Below, piece by piece: positions 7,641 to 14,738 of a DNA stretch of 31,035 nucleotides; position 1 is the stretch's first letter; the number at the start of each line of letters is the position of its first letter. The stretch covers positions 1-31,035 of the forward strand of contig CAKPSF010000008.1 of the NCBI GenBank assembly GCA_934183305.1, written 5' to 3'. Made by a program: the position numbers and the translations under genes. The DNA is from an uncultured Clostridia bacterium. GTDB lineage: Bacteria; Bacillota; Clostridia; TANB77; CAG-508. A model generated the notes under the pieces. That model saw only the letters and a program-made list of their open reading frames with translations, searched no databases and was not told where the DNA came from.

Positions 7641-8360
7641 TTATTCTGCCCAGTTATGATATACCTCTACTACATCGTCTAAGTCTTCAAGTCTATCTAT
7701 TAGTCTTTGCATTTTTTCGCCTTGTTCTTCACTTAATTCTATATATGTAGTTGGAATTAATTTTACATCAGCTTCTAAGAATTCTAATCCTTCTTTTTCT
7801 AATGCTTCTCTAACTTCTGTAAAACTAGATGGATCTGTTGTAATTTCATATACTTCTTCTGAAGCTTCAAAATCTTCTGCTCCACTATCTAATGCAAGCA
7901 TCATCATGCTATCTTCATCTAAATCAGTAGTGCTTCTATCTATAACTATTAAACCTTTTTTATTAAATAGATAAGATACACAACCGCTAGTTCCAAGATT
8001 TCCTCCTGATTTATCAAATGCATGTCTTACATCTGCTGCAGTTCTATTTTTATTATCTGTTGCAGCACTTACTATAACTGCTACACCATTTGTTCCATAA
8101 CCTTCGTATGTAATTTCTTCGTAATTTTCTGTGCTTCCAGATGCTTTTTTAATTGCATTATTTATTGTATCGTTAGGCATATTTGCTGCCTTACACTTAG
8201 CTATTATATTTTTCAACTTAGAATTACCAGCTGGGTCAGGTCCACCTTCTTTTACTGCTATTAATAATTCTCTTCCTAATTTTGTAAATACTTTTCCTCT
8301 TGCTGCATCAGCTTTACCTTTTTTAGCTTGAATATTATGCCATTTTGAATGTCCTGACAT
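7641..8360 (-). CDS. yebC: YebC/PmpR family translation or transcription factor
   Basis: The protein starts MSGHSKWHNIQAKKGKAD, the family signature, and has the usual length (239 residues). Family members (YebC, TACO1) are reported as transcription regulators and more recently as factors that relieve ribosome stalling. The conserved GGPDPAGNSKLKNIIAKCK, VRHAFDKSGGNLGTSGCVSYLF and the acidic C-terminal domain are all present. ATG 8360 is chosen over GTG 8369 because the AGGAGA box is correctly spaced only for the former. It is monocistronic: its own terminator lies downstream and an 80-bp gap upstream. Confidence 0.95.
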   Translation of the reverse strand: MSGHSKWHNIQAKKGKADAARGKVFTKLGRELLIAVKEGGPDPAGNSKLKNIIAKCKAANMPNDTINNAIKKASGSTENYEEITYEGYGTNGVAVIVSAATDNKNRTAADVRHAFDKSGGNLGTSGCVSYLFNKKGLIVIDRSTTDLDEDSMMMLALDSGAEDFEASEEVYEITTDPSSFTEVREALEKEGLEFLEADVKLIPTTYIELSEEQGEKMQRLIDRLEDLDDVVEVYHNWAE

Positions 8361-8452
8361 TGCTTTCACTCTCCTTTTTTATTTTTATTTGCTATAATAT
8401 TTTAGCACATATTTCTTGTTTTGTGTAGTATTTTTTGCTATTTTATTAAACT

Positions 8453-8707
8453 TTAATTTTTTATTGCAACTAACAATTCATTTTCTTTTACTGTAACTTT
8501 TTGATTATGTTTATAATATACGTCACCAGGAAAAAGAACTGTATAATTATTATTTTCTAGTTTTTTCTTTATTAAATCTGTTGCAATTACGACTTCTTCT
8601 TTTGATAGATTCATTTTTACTCTTATTTCATAATATGTAAAAATAATAAAGTTTCCTTCTTTGTTCATTTTATTGTTAATATAATTATCTAATTCATCTA
8701 TTGTCAT
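8453..8707 (-). CDS. Small conserved-looking protein, unknown function
   Basis: Not recognised. 84 residues, highly charged, without membrane segment or Cys. The middle (TYYEIRVKMNLSKEEVVIA) looks like two helices separated by a turn followed by a beta hairpin, so a small winged-helix fold is possible but unproven. An AGGAGG box lies about 12 bases upstream, slightly long. It lies downstream of the ZIP terminator and upstream of yebC. Confidence 0.6.
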   Translation of the reverse strand: MTIDELDNYINNKMNKEGNFIIFTYYEIRVKMNLSKEEVVIATDLIKKKLENNNYTVLFPGDVYYKHNQKVTVKENELLVAIKN

Positions 8708-8748
8708 TTTCTAACTCTTCCTCCTATTTAATATTAATATATTATCAC

Positions 8749-8783
8749 AAAAACAGATAATTAGCAATGCTAACTATCTGTTT
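8749..8783 (-). terminator. Terminator after the ZIP transporter
   Basis: Near-perfect stem AAACAGATAGTTAGC (8769-8783) and GCTAATTATCTGTTT (8751-8765), loop ATT, then a short T-run on the minus strand. Confidence 0.75.
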
Positions 8784-8796
8784 AATCTTATTATTT

Positions 8797-9594
8797 TTAC
8801 CCTAAAGCAACATCTAGTACCATCATTAAAACAAATCCCGCAATTAATCCTAGTGTTGATAAATTTTTATTTTCTTTTACAGATTCTGGTAACAATTCTC
8901 TTGCAACAACTATTATCATTGCTCCTGCAGCAAATGCAAGTAAAAACGGTAACAGACTTCTAATATAAATTACAAGTACAGCACCAATAATTGCCGCAAT
9001 TGGTTCAACCAACGCTGATGCCTGCCCTATCATAAAACTTTTAAACCTAGAATATCCTTCGCTTCTCAATGGAAGAGATACTGCAGCTCCTTCCGGAAAA
9101 TTTTGTATTCCTATTCCAAGTGCTAGCATTAATGCACCAATTGCTGTAACTCCAGGAATATTGCTTGTTATTCCTCCGAACGCAACTCCAATTGCTAAGC
9201 CTTCTGGAATATTATGAATTGTAATAGCTGAAACTAAAAGTATTACTCTTTTTAATGAGTTTGAACTTCTAAGACTATCTTTATTTTTTAAAGCTTTATC
9301 TAAAAACTTATCTGATATTAATACAAAGAATCCACCAATAATAAATCCAATAGCCGGTAATATCCATGCTATGTAGCCTAATTCAATAGATAAGTCTATT
9401 GATGGACTAAGCAACGACCAAAACGCCGCCGCAATCATAACTCCTGCACTAAATCCTAAAATTGTGTCTAATATTTTTTTATTTACTTCTTTAAAAAAAC
9501 AAACAACAAGTGCGCCTAATGCTGTTACTCCCCAAGTAAAAGTTCCCGCAATTAATGCTTGGAATATTGGGTTTAAATCTTCAAACCAATTCAA
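8797..9594 (-). CDS. ZIP family divalent metal transporter
   Basis: A cytoplasmic-membrane importer of Zn2+ or other divalent metal, 265 residues with about eight membrane segments. The metal-binding motifs of the ZIP core are visible: HNIPEG at 127-132 and QNFPEG at 164-169, in which the second motif carries Gln where many members have His. The variable loop (about 97-115) lacks the usual His cluster. The start is a TTG with a GAGGTGA box seven bases before it, and no nearby ATG gives the first membrane helix. It lies downstream of iscU with a 94-bp gap. Confidence 0.92.
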   Translation of the reverse strand: MNWFEDLNPIFQALIAGTFTWGVTALGALVVCFFKEVNKKILDTILGFSAGVMIAAAFWSLLSPSIDLSIELGYIAWILPAIGFIIGGFFVLISDKFLDKALKNKDSLRSSNSLKRVILLVSAITIHNIPEGLAIGVAFGGITSNIPGVTAIGALMLALGIGIQNFPEGAAVSLPLRSEGYSRFKSFMIGQASALVEPIAAIIGAVLVIYIRSLLPFLLAFAAGAMIIVVARELLPESVKENKNLSTLGLIAGFVLMMVLDVALG

Positions 9595-9688
9595 TCTTAT
9601 TCACCTCGCATTATATTTTATGTTTAGTGATTTTGTTTTGTTCCAAGATTTTATTGATTCAAATATTTTTCTATAATTTTAGACAAAT

Positions 9689-10126
9689 TTAGCCACAGTG
9701 TTCACAATGATGTTCTTTTAAATTACACTTTTCTTTTATTTTTTCTTCTGTCATCTTTCCTTCTTTTCTATAATAATCTGCAATTGCTTCATGTATTGCT
9801 TCTTCTGCAAGAAGTGAACAATGTATTTTTACAGGTGGTAAGCCATCTAAAGCTTTTACAACATCACCGTTTTTTAATTTAAGTGCTTCTTCTATTGTTT
9901 TTCCTTTTATCATTTCTGTAGATATGCTACTTGTTGCAATAGCAGCTCCACATCCAAAAGTTTTAAATTTAACATCTGTTATAATGTTGTTTTCAACTTT
10001 TATAAACATTTTCATAATATCTCCACAAACCGGATTTCCAACTTCTCCCACTCCAGATGCATCTTCTATTTTTCCAACATTTCTTGGGTTTGTATAATGA
10101 TCTACAACTTTATCTGAATAATCCAT
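9689..10126 (-). CDS. iscU: Iron-sulfur cluster scaffold protein IscU/NifU
   Basis: Scaffold on which IscS assembles Fe-S clusters in the cytoplasm. The three cluster Cys and the stabilising Asp are present: Cys34 and Asp36 in NPVCGD, Cys59 in FGCGAA and Cys103 in IHCSLLAEEA. The C-terminal tail (about 125-145) ends in CNLKEHHCEHCG, a Cys/His-rich extension beyond the basic scaffold fold. The ATG directly follows the iscS stop, with AAAGGAG inside the iscS end, so the two are translationally coupled. Confidence 0.96.
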   Translation of the reverse strand: MDYSDKVVDHYTNPRNVGKIEDASGVGEVGNPVCGDIMKMFIKVENNIITDVKFKTFGCGAAIATSSISTEMIKGKTIEEALKLKNGDVVKALDGLPPVKIHCSLLAEEAIHEAIADYYRKEGKMTEEKIKEKCNLKEHHCEHCG

Positions 10127-11308
10127 TTATTTATTCTCCTTTTCTATAAATTCTTCCCACAATGGTGACATTTCTCTTAATCTATTTACTATTTCTACTA
10201 AATTTTCTATTAAGTAGTCTATTTCTTCTTTTGTATTATATTTTCCTATTGATATTCTCAAAGAACCATGTGCTATTTCGTGTGGCAATTCAATTGCAAG
10301 TAAAACGTGAGATGGATCAAGTGAACCAGATGTACATGCACTTCCACTAGAAGCACAAATGCCTTTTAAGTCTAGATTTAAAAGCAAGCCTTCGCCTTCA
10401 ATAAATCTAAAAGAAATATTACTATTTCCTGGTAATCTTTTTTCTTTATCTCCATTTATTTTTATATATGGTATTTTTTCTTCTATTTGTTTTTCATAAT
10501 AATTCCTTAAATCTTTAATTGTCTTGTTATGTTCTTCAAGAGTTTCATATGCCATTTCAAGAGCTTTAGCCATACCAACTATTCCAGCTACATTTTCTGT
10601 TCCGGCTCTCTTGTTTCTTTCTTGATGACCTCCGTCAATATATTTTTTGAAATTAACTCCTGTCTTTACATACAAAGCACCAATTCCTTTTGGTCCGTAA
10701 AATTTATGACCAGATAAAGATAATGCATCTATATTCATATCTTGAACATCAATTTTCAAATTTCCAACTGCTTGTACAGCATCTGTATGAAAATAAATGT
10801 TATTGTTTTTTGCAATTTTTCCAATTTCTTTTATTGGTTGAATTGTACCAATCTCATTATTTGCAAACATAACTGTAATTAAAACGGTTGTTGGTTTAAT
10901 AGCTTTTTTTAGCTCATCTAAATTGATAATTCCATTTTCATCTACTGAAATATATGATACTTCAAATCCTTCTTTCTCTAGTTCTTTGCAAGTTTCTAGA
11001 ATAGCAGGATGTTCAATTTTAGATGTAATAATATGATTTCCTTTATTTTTATAGCTATGTGCTATTCCCTTTATTGCTGTATTATCACTTTCGCTTCCAC
11101 CTGCTGTGAAATAAATTTCAGATGGTTTACAATTTAAAATTTTAGCAATTGCTTCTCTTGAATCTTCAACAGCCTTTCTTGATTCTCTTCCTAATTTATA
11201 TATTGCTGAAGCATTACCATACTTTTCTTTTAAATATGGTAGCATTTCTTCAAAAACTTTTTCATCAAGCTTTGTTGTTGCAGCATTATCAAAATATACG
11301 TTTTCCAT
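10127..11308 (-). CDS. iscS: Cysteine desulfurase IscS/NifS
   Basis: A PLP enzyme that converts cysteine to alanine and a protein persulfide for Fe-S cluster and tRNA thiolation pathways. 393 residues. PLP lysine Lys202 lies in SLSGHKFYGPKG, His100 in IEHPAI and the Asp in HTDAVQAVG. The persulfide Cys325 lies in the loop SSGSACTSGSLDPSHV. RBS GGGGAAGGA is present. A near-consensus promoter with a dyad lies upstream and the iscR-like rrf2 gene is about 5 kb upstream, separated by surface-glycan and pilin genes rather than adjacent. Confidence 0.97.
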   Translation of the reverse strand: MENVYFDNAATTKLDEKVFEEMLPYLKEKYGNASAIYKLGRESRKAVEDSREAIAKILNCKPSEIYFTAGGSESDNTAIKGIAHSYKNKGNHIITSKIEHPAILETCKELEKEGFEVSYISVDENGIINLDELKKAIKPTTVLITVMFANNEIGTIQPIKEIGKIAKNNNIYFHTDAVQAVGNLKIDVQDMNIDALSLSGHKFYGPKGIGALYVKTGVNFKKYIDGGHQERNKRAGTENVAGIVGMAKALEMAYETLEEHNKTIKDLRNYYEKQIEEKIPYIKINGDKEKRLPGNSNISFRFIEGEGLLLNLDLKGICASSGSACTSGSLDPSHVLLAIELPHEIAHGSLRISIGKYNTKEEIDYLIENLVEIVNRLREMSPLWEEFIEKENK

Positions 11309-11340
11309 TTCCTTCCCCTTTTCATACTAAACTAATAGGA

Positions 11341-11369
11341 ATTATACAACTTATTTCCTAGTATGTCAA
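11341..11369 (-). promoter_or_regulatory. Near-consensus promoter of iscSU with embedded dyad
   Basis: Minus-strand TTGACA (11364-11369), 17-base spacer, TATAAT (11341-11346). AGGAA in the spacer and TTCCT just after the -10 form an inverted repeat across the promoter, a plausible site for the Rrf2-type regulator encoded upstream. Confidence 0.85.
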
Positions 11370-11382
11370 TAGGGATTGATGT

Positions 11383-11428
11383 AAAAAAATTGTGCAAACC
11401 CTAAAATTCATTTTTTAGAATTTGCACA
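11383..11428 (-). terminator. Terminator of the first prepilin gene
   Basis: Minus-strand stem built on TGTGCAAA (11421-11428) and TTTGCACA (11391-11398), extended inwards by TTCTAAAA/TTTTAGGG, then a T7 run. Confidence 0.88.
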
Positions 11429-11453
11429 GTTAGCTTGACAAGCTCATTATAAA

Positions 11454-12521
11454 TTAATCCAAATTTACTGTCCAAGCTCCTGAGGCGTTTTTTTCTCCTA
11501 TGATATCAGATGGTAGAGAAACTACAGGACGCACGCCATATTTCTTGATGAAATAGCTGTTGTCAAGCACAGTGCCGACATAGTGTACAAGCATAACATT
11601 ATAGCCATTGCCATTGGCAGAAGGCGAAGCCAACCAGTAGCCATAGCAATCATCTTTTTCATCTGTATATGGGAAATACAAGCTTCCTGCTTTATACAAA
11701 TTTGTATCGCCAGATACAATTACAGAATATCCGCCTTTTGGTTCCTCATCCTCATCCTCATAATCTTCGGAAGCTTTGGCAGCTTCTTCCAAGCTTGCTG
11801 TCGTTGTTGGTCCTACAAAATACCCTGTTGCATTATTCTCAGTTTTTAATTGTATTGTACTTTTTTCGTTCCAACTTTTTATAAACATTTCTAATGTTGG
11901 GCTTCCTATTGCTTCTATTCCTTTACTTGCATTTCCAAACTTTGCTGTCCAAGCTGTAACATTTAACAAATCTGCTGTTGCTCTTGCATTATCATTCGTT
12001 GAGCTTGAGTTAGCACTTAGCCAACCTAAACCATACTTGTTTGCTATTGCTGTTGTTATTGTTGATGCTCCTGTACTTGTAAAGTTACCATAATCCCAAT
12101 ATGCACCATATGTTCCATCTTCACTCATATTTAAGTCTGTTGGCAAGTTTGCATTACTTAAATAATCACTTGTTATTATATAAACATAATTTTCATCTTT
12201 ATAAAATATTTTCCAGTCATCTACCCCTCCTGCTGAATATACTACTTTATCTCCGTAATTTGTTGCTGTTATTGTTACTGTATCTCCTGTTCCTCTACCA
12301 TTTATTTTTGAACTTTCTGTATCTAAATATTCTGAATATTCATCTAATCTTGTTTGTTCATTTGTTTGTGCTTCTGAATATTTTGTCTTTGCATTTTGAG
12401 CTTGATTTAGTATTCCATTTCCACTTACTGCACTTATTGCTACTACTGCTAATATTAATAGTACTATAATTGTTATTATTAATGCAATTAGGGTAATACC
12501 TCTATTCCTTTTTTCCTTCAT
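11454..12521 (-). CDS. Prepilin-like surface protein with variable-looking C-terminal domain
   Basis: 355 residues. The N-terminus is a type IV prepilin/pseudopilin signal: a short basic leader, then GITLIALIITIIVLLILAVV. Cleavage would fall after the Gly of RNRG and the helix supports pilus or pseudopilus assembly. A helical stalk (35-70) leads to a large globular domain ending in YWLASPSA...GVRPVVSL, which resembles DUF6273/C-type-lectin-like folds. The last 350 bases on the 3' side are markedly richer in GC (about 45% by count in 11521-11640) than the rest of the gene. In the stretch encoding ANGNGYNVMLVHYVGTVLDN onward, 21 of 24 codons end in C or T. RBS AAAGGAGG. No promoter lies between the upstream terminator and the gene, so expression seems to need terminator read-through. 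Confidence 0.85.
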   Translation of the reverse strand: MKEKRNRGITLIALIITIIVLLILAVVAISAVSGNGILNQAQNAKTKYSEAQTNEQTRLDEYSEYLDTESSKINGRGTGDTVTITATNYGDKVVYSAGGVDDWKIFYKDENYVYIITSDYLSNANLPTDLNMSEDGTYGAYWDYGNFTSTGASTITTAIANKYGLGWLSANSSSTNDNARATADLLNVTAWTAKFGNASKGIEAIGSPTLEMFIKSWNEKSTIQLKTENNATGYFVGPTTTASLEEAAKASEDYEDEDEEPKGGYSVIVSGDTNLYKAGSLYFPYTDEKDDCYGYWLASPSANGNGYNVMLVHYVGTVLDNSYFIKKYGVRPVVSLPSDIIGEKNASGAWTVNLD

Positions 12522-12560
12522 TTTTTTCCTCCTTTGAATTTTTATTTATAAATTTAAACA

Positions 12561-12592
12561 CAAAAACGAGAGATAGTATCACCCATCTCTCG
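12561..12592 (-). terminator. Leader terminator (attenuator) before prepilin 1
   Basis: Minus-strand stem CGAGAGAT (12585-12592) and ATCTCTCG (12567-12574), 10-base loop, followed by T5. It sits between the leader ORF and the prepilin gene. A second hairpin, AAAGCAT-GAAAT-ATGCTTT (12607-12625), precedes it. Confidence 0.8.
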
Positions 12593-12671
12593 CATATATC
12601 TTTAATAAAGCATATTTCATGCTTTTTTTATTGTTTTTTAGATTACATTGTGTGTGTGTGTGTGTGTGTGT
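12586..12671. repeat. Leader repeat, copy A (identical to 30950-31035)
   Basis: 86 bases identical to the segment upstream of the second prepilin. They comprise one terminator arm, the AAAGCAT hairpin, the TAA-containing spacer and the (CA)11 run. The match probably extends further, since copy B is cut by the window end. Confidence 0.95.
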
Positions 12672-12700
12672 ACAGCCTCAACAGTTACAACGTTTTTCAT
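12638..12700 (-). CDS. Putative leader peptide with alternating His-Thr codons
   Basis: A 20-residue ORF, MKNVVTVEAVHTHTHTHNVI, too short for usual gene calling. It has a good RBS (AAGGAG, about nine bases before ATG 12700) and a strong promoter 45 bases further up. The CAC/ACA codons come from a (CA)11 run. It is followed by a hairpin, then an intrinsic terminator, then the prepilin gene, which is the order of a transcription-attenuation leader. With 10 or 13 CA units the same ORF would read on through the hairpin and stop at TGA 12579-12581, inside the terminator loop; with 12 units it would stop at once. Translation is inferred from sequence only. Confidence 0.6.
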   Translation of the reverse strand: MKNVVTVEAVHTHTHTHNVI

Positions 12701-12745
12701 TCATTTTCTCCTTCTTTTGTTCTTATTTTACATTTTTATGATGTT

Positions 12746-12774
12746 ATTGTATATTTAATTTACTATATTGTCAA
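12746..12774 (-). promoter_or_regulatory. Promoter of leader peptide/prepilin 1
   Basis: Minus-strand TTGACA (12769-12774), 17-base spacer, TACAAT (12746-12751). The predicted start of transcription is near 12738, giving a leader of about 215 nt. Confidence 0.82.
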
Positions 12775-12787
12775 TATTTATTTATAA

Positions 12788-12878
12788 TTTTTCTAAGAAA
12801 CGTAGCTTCGCTACATGTGCATTTTACTTTGCAAATATGCACTATCCAAGGTAACCTAACTTTGTTGTTTCAGAAAAA
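12788..12878. other. Cloverleaf-like palindromic element
   Basis: An outer imperfect stem, TTTTTCTAAGAAAC (12788-12801) with GTTTCAGAAAAA (12867-12878), encloses three hairpins in a row: GTAGC-TTC-GCTAC (12802-12814), GTGCAT/ATGCAC (12817-12842) and CAAGGT/ACTTTG (about 12847-12864). It lies upstream of the leader promoter and downstream of an operon terminator, so it belongs to neither transcript as predicted. It could be a structured RNA, a MITE-like repeat or a protein site. No second copy was seen here. Confidence 0.5.
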
Positions 12879-12904
12879 GTTTCAATTTTTTCTATGCAAT
12901 AAAA

Positions 12905-12935
12905 AGAAAAAATGTTAGCTAAAATTGCTAACATT
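12905..12935 (-). terminator. Terminator of the GT8/acyltransferase operon
   Basis: Minus-strand stem AATGTTAGC (12927-12935) and GCTAACATT (12911-12919), 7-base loop, then T6. It overlaps the last codons of the 46-residue ORF. Confidence 0.85.
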
Positions 12936-13055
12936 CTCCATATTTATCTCGTTCTTATTGTTTTTCAGTTTCACATTATAAGAATTTTTAAATAAAATTA
13001 TATTTAAAACAGTTGCTATAACTAAAACAACTACTACAATTACTTTTCTATTCAT
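12915..13055 (-). CDS. 46-residue single-span membrane microprotein
   Basis: Starts MNRKVIVVVVLVIATVLNII, one membrane helix after a basic residue pair, then a polar tail rich in Lys and Asn. A GAGGAAGGG ribosome binding site lies seven bases before ATG 13055. It begins 26 bases after the second acyltransferase gene and its end overlaps the operon terminator, so it is the last gene of that operon. Function unknown; it may assist the membrane acyltransferases. Too short to be recognised by similarity. Confidence 0.6.
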   Translation of the reverse strand: MNRKVIVVVVLVIATVLNIILFKNSYNVKLKNNKNEINMENVSNFS

Positions 13056-13081
13056 AACCGTACCCTTCCTCTAATCTATAT

Positions 13082-13861
13082 TTAATTTATTTTGTTGTCT
13101 ATTTTAATATATTCTATATACTCTATATTACTATTTTCACTTCTTTTTACCATGCAATTATATATTTCATTTCTTAATTTTTCTTGTGCTTCTTTAGCTG
13201 GTAAAGTTTCATCTGTAAAAAATGGCCCATCTACATATGTTACAATTTGAATTTTATTTTTTCCGTATTTTTGATATGTGTTTGTTATGCAAAAAGATGG
13301 TTTGTTTAATTTTACAGGATACTTAAATGAAACAGATTTGAATGGCCTTATTTTAGTATAATATGGCCAAATATGAGCTTCTGGATATATTGTTACAGAT
13401 GAACCGCTTTCAATCCTTTTATTTATAATTTTCAAAAAATTTTTTGTTGCATCTTTTGTATTTGGAATTGGTATTGCTCCAAGCATTTCTACTAGTCTTC
13501 CTGTTCCCTTAAGAGATATATTAACTGGATTTACTATTAAAAAATTTCTTTTAGGATAATTTGCAATACTTGGAATAAATGTATCTGCAAAGCTTTGCGT
13601 ATGATTTGCATAAATGAAATATCCACTATTTTTATATTCTTTTAACTTTTCTTTTCCAACAAACTTAATTTTAAATTTAAGTTTTGCATAGCCAATTTTT
13701 ATTGGAATACTAAGAATATTTTGCAATGCTATTGAGCATATTTCCCAGATTGCATTTTTTTCATATCTAAAGCTTTTATCTATTACTCTTGGTGTTAACT
13801 TAGATGGAGCAAATTCATCGTTTAGTTCATCTTTATAATATATTACTTGTCTTTTTTCCAT
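13082..13861 (-). CDS. PlsC-like acyltransferase (second)
   Basis: 259 residues of the lysophospholipid acyltransferase superfamily, which acylate glycerolipids or glycolipids at the inner membrane face. The catalytic motif is YANHTQSFAD (His87, Asp93), an HX5D spacing rather than the usual HX4D. The second block is IYPEAHIWPYYTKIRPFK with the conserved PE. Its start overlaps the end of the first acyltransferase by 29 bases and the two are homologous, so a tandem duplication with divergence is likely. Downstream comes a membrane microprotein, then the operon terminator. Confidence 0.85.
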   Translation of the reverse strand: MEKRQVIYYKDELNDEFAPSKLTPRVIDKSFRYEKNAIWEICSIALQNILSIPIKIGYAKLKFKIKFVGKEKLKEYKNSGYFIYANHTQSFADTFIPSIANYPKRNFLIVNPVNISLKGTGRLVEMLGAIPIPNTKDATKNFLKIINKRIESGSSVTIYPEAHIWPYYTKIRPFKSVSFKYPVKLNKPSFCITNTYQKYGKNKIQIVTYVDGPFFTDETLPAKEAQEKLRNEIYNCMVKRSENSNIEYIEYIKIDNKIN

Positions 13862-14738
13862 ATATTAATTCCTTTAATTGTTCTTTATTTTCTGTTGTAT
13901 ATTCAAGTGGTATTTTATAAAAGTCCTCATATATATTCTTCCAGATTTCATAATTTTTTTGTTTCATCATTTCTTGATTTTCCAATTCAGACAAGTTTTC
14001 ATCTGGATAAATCGGTTCACTTATATTTATTATATATTCTTGTACTGGAAATCCATCATTTCCAATTATATCGCTATCTTGCATTGTTATAAAAATTGGA
14101 ATAACTGGCACTTTATTTTTGGCAGCAATTTTAAATGCTCCATTTTTTAATGGTTTTGGTTTTCTATAATTCCACCATAAGCTTTGTTCTGGATATATTA
14201 GTATAAAATCTCCTCTATCTAATATGATTTTTACAGATTTCATAAATTGTACCATAGTTTTAGTATTAGAACTTAATGGTAAAGTATCACAATTTCTAAA
14301 CAAGAAACCATAAAAGCCTGGAAAGTTCGTATAATTTCCCTCTCTTATTACTTTAAATAATTTCTTTTCTTTTATTAATCCTGACATTCTAAAAACTTTT
14401 TCTACTGAAAAAGAATCAAAAGGATTAAAATGGTTACAAGTTATTATTGCACCAGTTTTGATGTTATTAAGATTTTCAATTCCATTTATGTCTTTTATTA
14501 TTAATTTATTTGTTCTTAGTATTTCATCTAAGAATCTTTCACCTATTCTTTGTGCTACCCTTCTTTTTATTTTACTTGTACTTTTAGTTTTCAAATAGTC
14601 TACATTTTCAGGTGTTAAAACTATGGTTGGCGGATCCTTTTCAGGATCGACATCAAACTTTCCTTCTCTTTCTAGTTTTTCAATTTCATCTAAAATTTCA
14701 AGTCTATCTTGCGCTTTTTCTTTTACTTGTTCTCTCAT
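13833..14738 (-). CDS. PlsC-like 1-acyl-glycerol-phosphate acyltransferase (first)
   Basis: 301 residues. Canonical HX4D motif NHFNPFD (His103, Asp108), then LIYPEQSLWWNYRKPKPLK and VPVIPIFI, the acceptor-binding blocks of PlsC. A charged N-terminal extension of about 60 residues is unusual. It probably acylates a lysophosphatidate or glycolipid precursor. The start overlaps the preceding GT8 stop (TAATG), so translation is coupled. Placement with GT8 enzymes suggests a membrane glycolipid or lipid-linked surface glycan pathway. Confidence 0.85.
   Translation of the reverse strand: MREQVKEKAQDRLEILDEIEKLEREGKFDVDPEKDPPTIVLTPENVDYLKTKSTSKIKRRVAQRIGERFLDEILRTNKLIIKDINGIENLNNIKTGAIITCNHFNPFDSFSVEKVFRMSGLIKEKKLFKVIREGNYTNFPGFYGFLFRNCDTLPLSSNTKTMVQFMKSVKIILDRGDFILIYPEQSLWWNYRKPKPLKNGAFKIAAKNKVPVIPIFITMQDSDIIGNDGFPVQEYIINISEPIYPDENLSELENQEMMKQKNYEIWKNIYEDFYKIPLEYTTENKEQLKELIYGKKTSNIL

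Noticed and set aside
11454..12521. Complete diversity-generating retroelement
   Set aside because: No reverse transcriptase ORF or template repeat in the window; only the target-like region is seen.
12561..12745. Cyclic di-GMP or other known riboswitch before prepilin 1
   Set aside because: No GEMM-type core; the region is explained better by a short ORF, a hairpin and a terminator.
12600..12790. Plus-strand ORF with Cys-Val repeats through the TG run
   Set aside because: No RBS and no conserved context; the minus-strand frame has promoter and RBS.
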